The notes beneath the pieces are model-generated. The model had not been told where the DNA came from and ran no database searches. It saw only the letters and a list, made by a program, of their open reading frames with translations. Positions 62,881-64,000 of a stretch of 64,000 nt of DNA are shown piece after piece. Each line of letters opens with the position of its first letter. The first letter of the stretch is position 1. This DNA is from Pristionchus mayeri. Taxonomy: Eukaryota > Nematoda > Chromadorea > Rhabditida > Neodiplogasteridae. The position numbers and the translations under genes were made by a program. The stretch covers positions 4,836,001 through 4,900,000 of the forward strand of contig BTRK01000005.1 of the NCBI GenBank assembly GCA_036245805.1, given 5' to 3'.

Positions 62881-62965
62881 ACTGTAGACTATTGACATTA
62901 ATCTCTGCCTAAGTTGCCTTCCGTGAGGATTCCCCACTAGTTATGCTGGGGATGAATGAAATGAT

Positions 62966-63099
62966 TAAGGTTTCAATTTTCAGGTAATTTTGGGTAATTC
63001 CCGAACGTGTTTCAGATGCGCTAGATAGCTGTTAAGCTACATAGGACACTTGAAACATACCCGAACATGAGCCTAAATGACCTGAAAATTGAAACCCTA
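62966..63099. mobile_element. hAT-like MITE (TAGGGTTTC family)
   Basis: 134 bp; ends TAAGGTTTCAATTTTCAGG and CCTGAAAATTGAAACCCTA, flanked by a perfect 8 bp duplication GAAATGAT (62958-62965 and 63100-63107). Confidence 0.87.
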
Positions 63100-63489
63100 G
63101 AAATGATTCATACAACGTCGCCATCATTTTCACGACACTTCATCAATAATATTATTCCATTCTATCCTGTTCATGTATCTCCCCTCAGCCCATAATAAGG
63201 AATTCGCAAATAATTATATCATTACAAAGTCCGAATGATAACCTTTCTGATGATAACCGCAACAAGTGACCTTCTCCAATATTTTTGCAGTATGTTCGCT
63301 AGCTGAAAAACGCAAATCAACAAAATAATGGAGAGGTGATATCTTTGCTATTCAACAATTGACAATATTGTTTACAAATCAGGGTTGGGATTTTGCGCTT
63401 ACGCTTTTTACGGAATTTTACGGATTTTTAAATCGTAAATTTTACGTTTTTACGGATCCGTGAAATAAATTATTTTACGCTCAACCCTG

Positions 63490-63790
63490 TTCGAAATTTG
63501 GGTAATCATATCTCCACACCTCACACTTACCGATCGAGAGGTGAGAGAGCGTGGGAAATGAAGATACGGACATTCGAACAGCGTACTCTACTGTCGCACT
63601 TTCCTGTTCTCGGAACTTCCTCCCATTTCCCTTGATTCCAATCTCTGATGAATCTTCACAGATTCACTTGACATTAGGTGCAAAGTCCATAGTCCGAAAT
63701 CGCATCGAGTCGGGTGTCTCTTCATTCTGCACACTCACTCGCCGATCGAGCGGTCGAGAGAGTGTGGAAACGGAAGAGACTGCGACCTAT
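63490..63790. repeat. two partial hairpins of the ACACTCTCTC/GAGAGAGTGTGG type
   Basis: Around 63505-63570 (CCACACCTCACACTTACCGA, GAGAGGTGAGAGAGCGTGGG) and 63690-63785 (ATTCTGCACACTCACTCGCC, GAGAGAGTGTGGAAACGGAA). They resemble the small hAT-like hairpins with an ACCGGTC/CGATCG centre. Ends are not well defined. The 116-codon frame at 63551-63901 reads through them and is not supported. Confidence 0.5.
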
Positions 63791-64000
63791 ACCACGAAGC
63801 CAACCCTGATATGCACGTTCGAATCTTTCAGCGCTACCACTTTCACGATTTTTTACATGGAAGAAGCTGCGCTGTACTCGATCTATACGAAATACCAGTA
63901 ACCCCGCCATCCCCTATCCTTTTCCTTTTTCGAGCAATCTGCCGTGGCTTCGTTCCACCTTTAGCCACCCTGAGCGAGGGGGGAGGGAGAGGGAGAGGAA

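Overview
This window is eukaryotic and almost certainly from a free-living nematode (rhabditid or diplogastrid type). The evidence is many short introns ending in TTTCAG-like acceptors, a likely spliced-leader acceptor just before an ATG, a nematode-type serpentine chemoreceptor gene with nine exons, Kunitz/lustrin-type secreted cysteine-rich proteins, and an intergenic sequence full of foldback elements and the dispersed decamer TACCGTAATC. Bacterial-style long ORFs are absent; most open frames are shadows or repeat-derived.

Layout. 0-0.6 kb: worn tails of non-LTR reverse transcriptases. 2.0-5.6 kb (minus): a decayed, inverted, partial copy of the proteasome ATPase gene that follows it. 6.5-13.0 kb (plus): an intact 15-exon rpt-1 (26S proteasome regulatory subunit 7) gene, 435 codons, with foldback elements in its introns. 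13-18 kb: repeat-rich intergenic DNA. 18.2-19.2 kb (plus): a four-exon gene for a 223-residue protein with a very basic Ser/Pro/Lys-rich N-terminus and one membrane segment. 19.8-28.2 kb: a run of large foldback transposons (TA target duplications) and small hAT-like MITEs, with a galectin exon remnant and a remnant of the cysteine-rich family. 29.8-37.4 kb: a cluster of Kunitz/lustrin-type secreted protein genes in both orientations: one intact (29.8-30.9), one broken by a TA-flanked foldback insertion (31.4-33.0), one reduced to a 59-residue secreted peptide, and one degenerate.

The second half is dominated by two giant palindromes. Palindrome 1 (33.5-44.4 kb) inverts part of the cysteine-rich cluster around a spacer of about 0.9 kb; its right arm has lost about 400 bp holding one terminal exon. 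A piece of the right arm is then repeated once more in direct orientation (44.4-45.1 kb). Palindrome 2 (45.1-59.2 kb) carries two apparently intact, convergent copies of a 339-residue chemoreceptor gene around a 4.2 kb spacer, which holds a further unrecognised gene, a weak actinoporin-fold candidate, and more foldbacks. Both palindromes end in or at hairpin elements or GA/CT microsatellites, which suggests formation by template switching at hairpins. 59.3-63.9 kb: hAT-like MITEs with clean 8 bp duplications, a full-length mariner element (DD34D) with a 2 bp frameshift, a diverged tandem array and more hairpins.

No operon or pathway links the genes. The theme is turnover of secreted and chemosensory gene families by inverted duplication and foldback transposition beside one conserved housekeeping gene. 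Exon models are read from splice signals, reading phase and homology recalled from known families; arm identities were judged by eye, not computed.
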